A stretch of 6,754 nucleotides of DNA. It comes from Chthoniobacterales bacterium (GTDB lineage: Bacteria > Verrucomicrobiota > Verrucomicrobiae > Chthoniobacterales > UBA10450). Every line of letters begins with the position of its first letter. Position 1 is the stretch's first letter. The DNA lies in assembly GCA_003244125.1 (NCBI GenBank), contig QHBL01000123.1, forward strand, positions 1-6,754, in the 5' to 3' direction. Below are positions 5,720-6,754 of this stretch, in pieces. Under the pieces are notes generated by a model. That model was given only the letters and a program-made list of their open reading frames with translations, had not been told where the DNA came from and ran no database searches. A program made the translations under genes and the position numbers.

Positions 5720-6415
5720 TTACGTGTTGGGAATCAGCCTAGCTGCAGCCTCGGCGGTGACGGTGCCATCCGTATCGCCGGTTTGCTTTCCAGTCACCGA
5801 TTGAAAAGTCGTGTCCTGCCCGGCAGGGACAGTGGCGTTATTTTTCCGCAGGACGGAGGCGTCGCCGCCTTTTCTTTGGACGATGAATCCCTTGTCGCCG
5901 TAAGGCGTGCCAGCAGACGTGAGTGCAGTGTTATAGGTGTAGTTGCTGCTCTCCGCAAAGATCGTGTTGCCGGAATCGGATTCAGTGACCTTGAAGAATT
6001 TAAAGGCGAGAGTTCCCGGGATAGGACCAGTAATTGTGGTAACGGGCGGCGATCCCGCGGTAGTGTACCCAACGGTCGGGCTTGCGCCAGGTGCAGTCAG
6101 CAGCTTCTGGACATCACCGACCTTGAGATAATCGCCTTGCACCAGCGTTGTGAGGTACTGAGCGAGGGTGAGAGTCGCGGCGTTCTGGGCGTTGCCGGGC
6201 CAGGTCAGAGTAGCGTCGGAATTGGCGGCGCCATCGAGGGCCATCTGTTGCGCGGCAAGATACAATTGCCGGGAATTATTCAGCGTGCCAGTCATCTGGC
6301 CCTTGGCGAGCGCGCTGGTTAAAGCGGGCACGGCGAAGGCCGCCAGAATGGCGATGATGGAGATGACAACGAGCATCTCGATGAGGGTGAATGCGGATTG
6401 GGAACGTGTTTTCAT
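5720..6415 (-). CDS. prepilin-like protein with N-terminal cleavage/methylation signal
   Basis: A type IV pilin or type II secretion pseudopilin-like protein, made as a precursor and processed by prepilin peptidase at the inner membrane. The start chosen gives MKTRSQSA|FTLIEMLVVISIIAILAAFAVPAL: a basic leader, a mature N-terminal Phe, Glu at mature position 5, and a 20-residue hydrophobic helix that both anchors the protein and packs pilin subunits. Residue -1 is Ala rather than the usual Gly, which peptidases tolerate less often. The rest (about 200 residues) is Thr/Ala/Gly/Ser-rich, with GDKGFIVQRKGGDASVLRKNNA near the C-terminus; no adhesin or enzyme domain is recognised. An in-frame ATG at 6457 would add 14 residues and overlap the glgB stop as ATGA, favouring coupled translation. 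Neither start has a well-placed Shine-Dalgarno. Verrucomicrobia often have many such proteins scattered away from secretion operons. Confidence 0.85.
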   Translation of the reverse strand: MKTRSQSAFTLIEMLVVISIIAILAAFAVPALTSALAKGQMTGTLNNSRQLYLAAQQMALDGAANSDATLTWPGNAQNAATLTLAQYLTTLVQGDYLKVGDVQKLLTAPGASPTVGYTTAGSPPVTTITGPIPGTLAFKFFKVTESDSGNTIFAESSNYTYNTALTSAGTPYGDKGFIVQRKGGDASVLRKNNATVPAGQDTTFQSVTGKQTGDTDGTVTAEAAARLIPNT

Positions 6416-6453
6416 AAGTAAGGGGGTGGGTATTTCCCGCAACTTACCAAACT

Positions 6454-6754
6454 TCATTCCTGCAATGCAATCTTTTCTTTTTTAAAGGCGAGGGTGGCCA
6501 GCGGCGGCAAATTTACGTAAAGCGCGTGACCAGAGGCCGGCCCCGGTTCGGCGATGGATTTTATGCCGCCGAGGTTGCCGACATTGCCGCCACCATAGGT
6601 TTCGGCATCGGTATTAATCAGCTCGCGATAAAACCCTTCCCCGGGCGCGGGGATGCGGTAGCCGTAACGAATGACCGGTGTGGCGTTGACGAGAAAGACG
6701 ATGACCTCGCCTTCGCGCGAGCGGCGCAGCCAGGAAACAACGCTGTTCTCGGCT
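6454..6754 (-). CDS. glgB: 1,4-alpha-glucan branching enzyme, C-terminal end (partial)
   Basis: Only the last 99 residues are in the window; the 5' end lies beyond 6754. GlgB makes alpha-1,6 branches in glycogen by cutting and transferring alpha-1,4 chains. The visible part is the C-terminal all-beta domain of the GH13 enzyme, so the catalytic residues are not seen. Diagnostic stretches are SVVSWLRRSREGEVIVFLVNAT (matches the branching-enzyme 'NVLAFLR...NFT' core), PVIRYGYRIPAPGEGFYRELINTDAETYGGGNVGN, and YVNLPPLATLAFK at the end. A short Lys-rich tail, KKEKIALQE, follows the usual terminus. The TGA stop (6456-6454) overlaps the longer possible start of the prepilin-like gene by four bases, so the two may be cotranscribed, although no functional link is known. 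Confidence 0.9.
   Translation of the reverse strand, partial: AENSVVSWLRRSREGEVIVFLVNATPVIRYGYRIPAPGEGFYRELINTDAETYGGGNVGNLGGIKSIAEPGPASGHALYVNLPPLATLAFKKEKIALQE

Noticed and set aside
5783..6322. 179-codon plus-strand frame antisense to the prepilin gene
   Set aside because: The opposite strand has a clear prepilin signal; this frame has no domain and is Arg/Ser/Gly-rich as expected of an antisense shadow.

Overview
The window comes from a GC-rich bacterial chromosome. The best guess is a soil or freshwater member of the Verrucomicrobia (Chthoniobacterales-like), with Acidobacteria as the alternative. This rests on three things: a large 'orphan' duplicated permease (ADOP type), a short-leader prepilin-like protein of the kind abundant in Verrucomicrobia, and palindrome-rich intergenic DNA. 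No rRNA or other phylogenetic marker is present, so the placement is inference.

Layout, left to right. (1) 13-713, plus strand: a HxlR-family winged-helix regulator fused to an SCP2-like C-terminal domain, broken by an apparent one-base deletion in a G run. (2) 768-1376, plus: a TPR-protein remnant whose recognisable repeat sequence stops where the next gene's stop codon begins. The rest of the open frame is antisense to that gene. (3) 1056-3560, minus: an 834-residue MacB/FtsX-type permease with two complete permease modules and no ATPase beside it. (4) 3561-4099: a 539-bp divergent intergenic region with no convincing gene but a chain of hairpins, including a 126-bp element bounded by perfect 26-bp inverted repeats. 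(5) 4100-5461, plus: xseA, exonuclease VII large subunit, with the expected essential residues; xseB is not adjacent. (6) 5462-5719: a gene-free spacer with a G-U containing hairpin just after xseA, a 13+13 bp perfect palindrome, and a terminator-like hairpin for the gene arriving from the right. (7) 5720-6415 (or 6457), minus: a prepilin-like protein with an N-terminal cleavage/methylation signal. (8) 6454-6754, minus: the C-terminal end of glycogen branching enzyme glgB, running off the window edge. Its stop codon overlaps the longer possible prepilin start as ATGA.

The genes do not form one pathway. They look like unrelated housekeeping and accessory genes: regulation, membrane export, DNA repair, a pilin-like surface or secretion protein, and glycogen synthesis. 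I see no defence system, CRISPR array, prophage or biosynthetic cluster. The least explained parts are the two intergenic regions, which are unusually dense in inverted repeats, and the two damaged genes at the left end.
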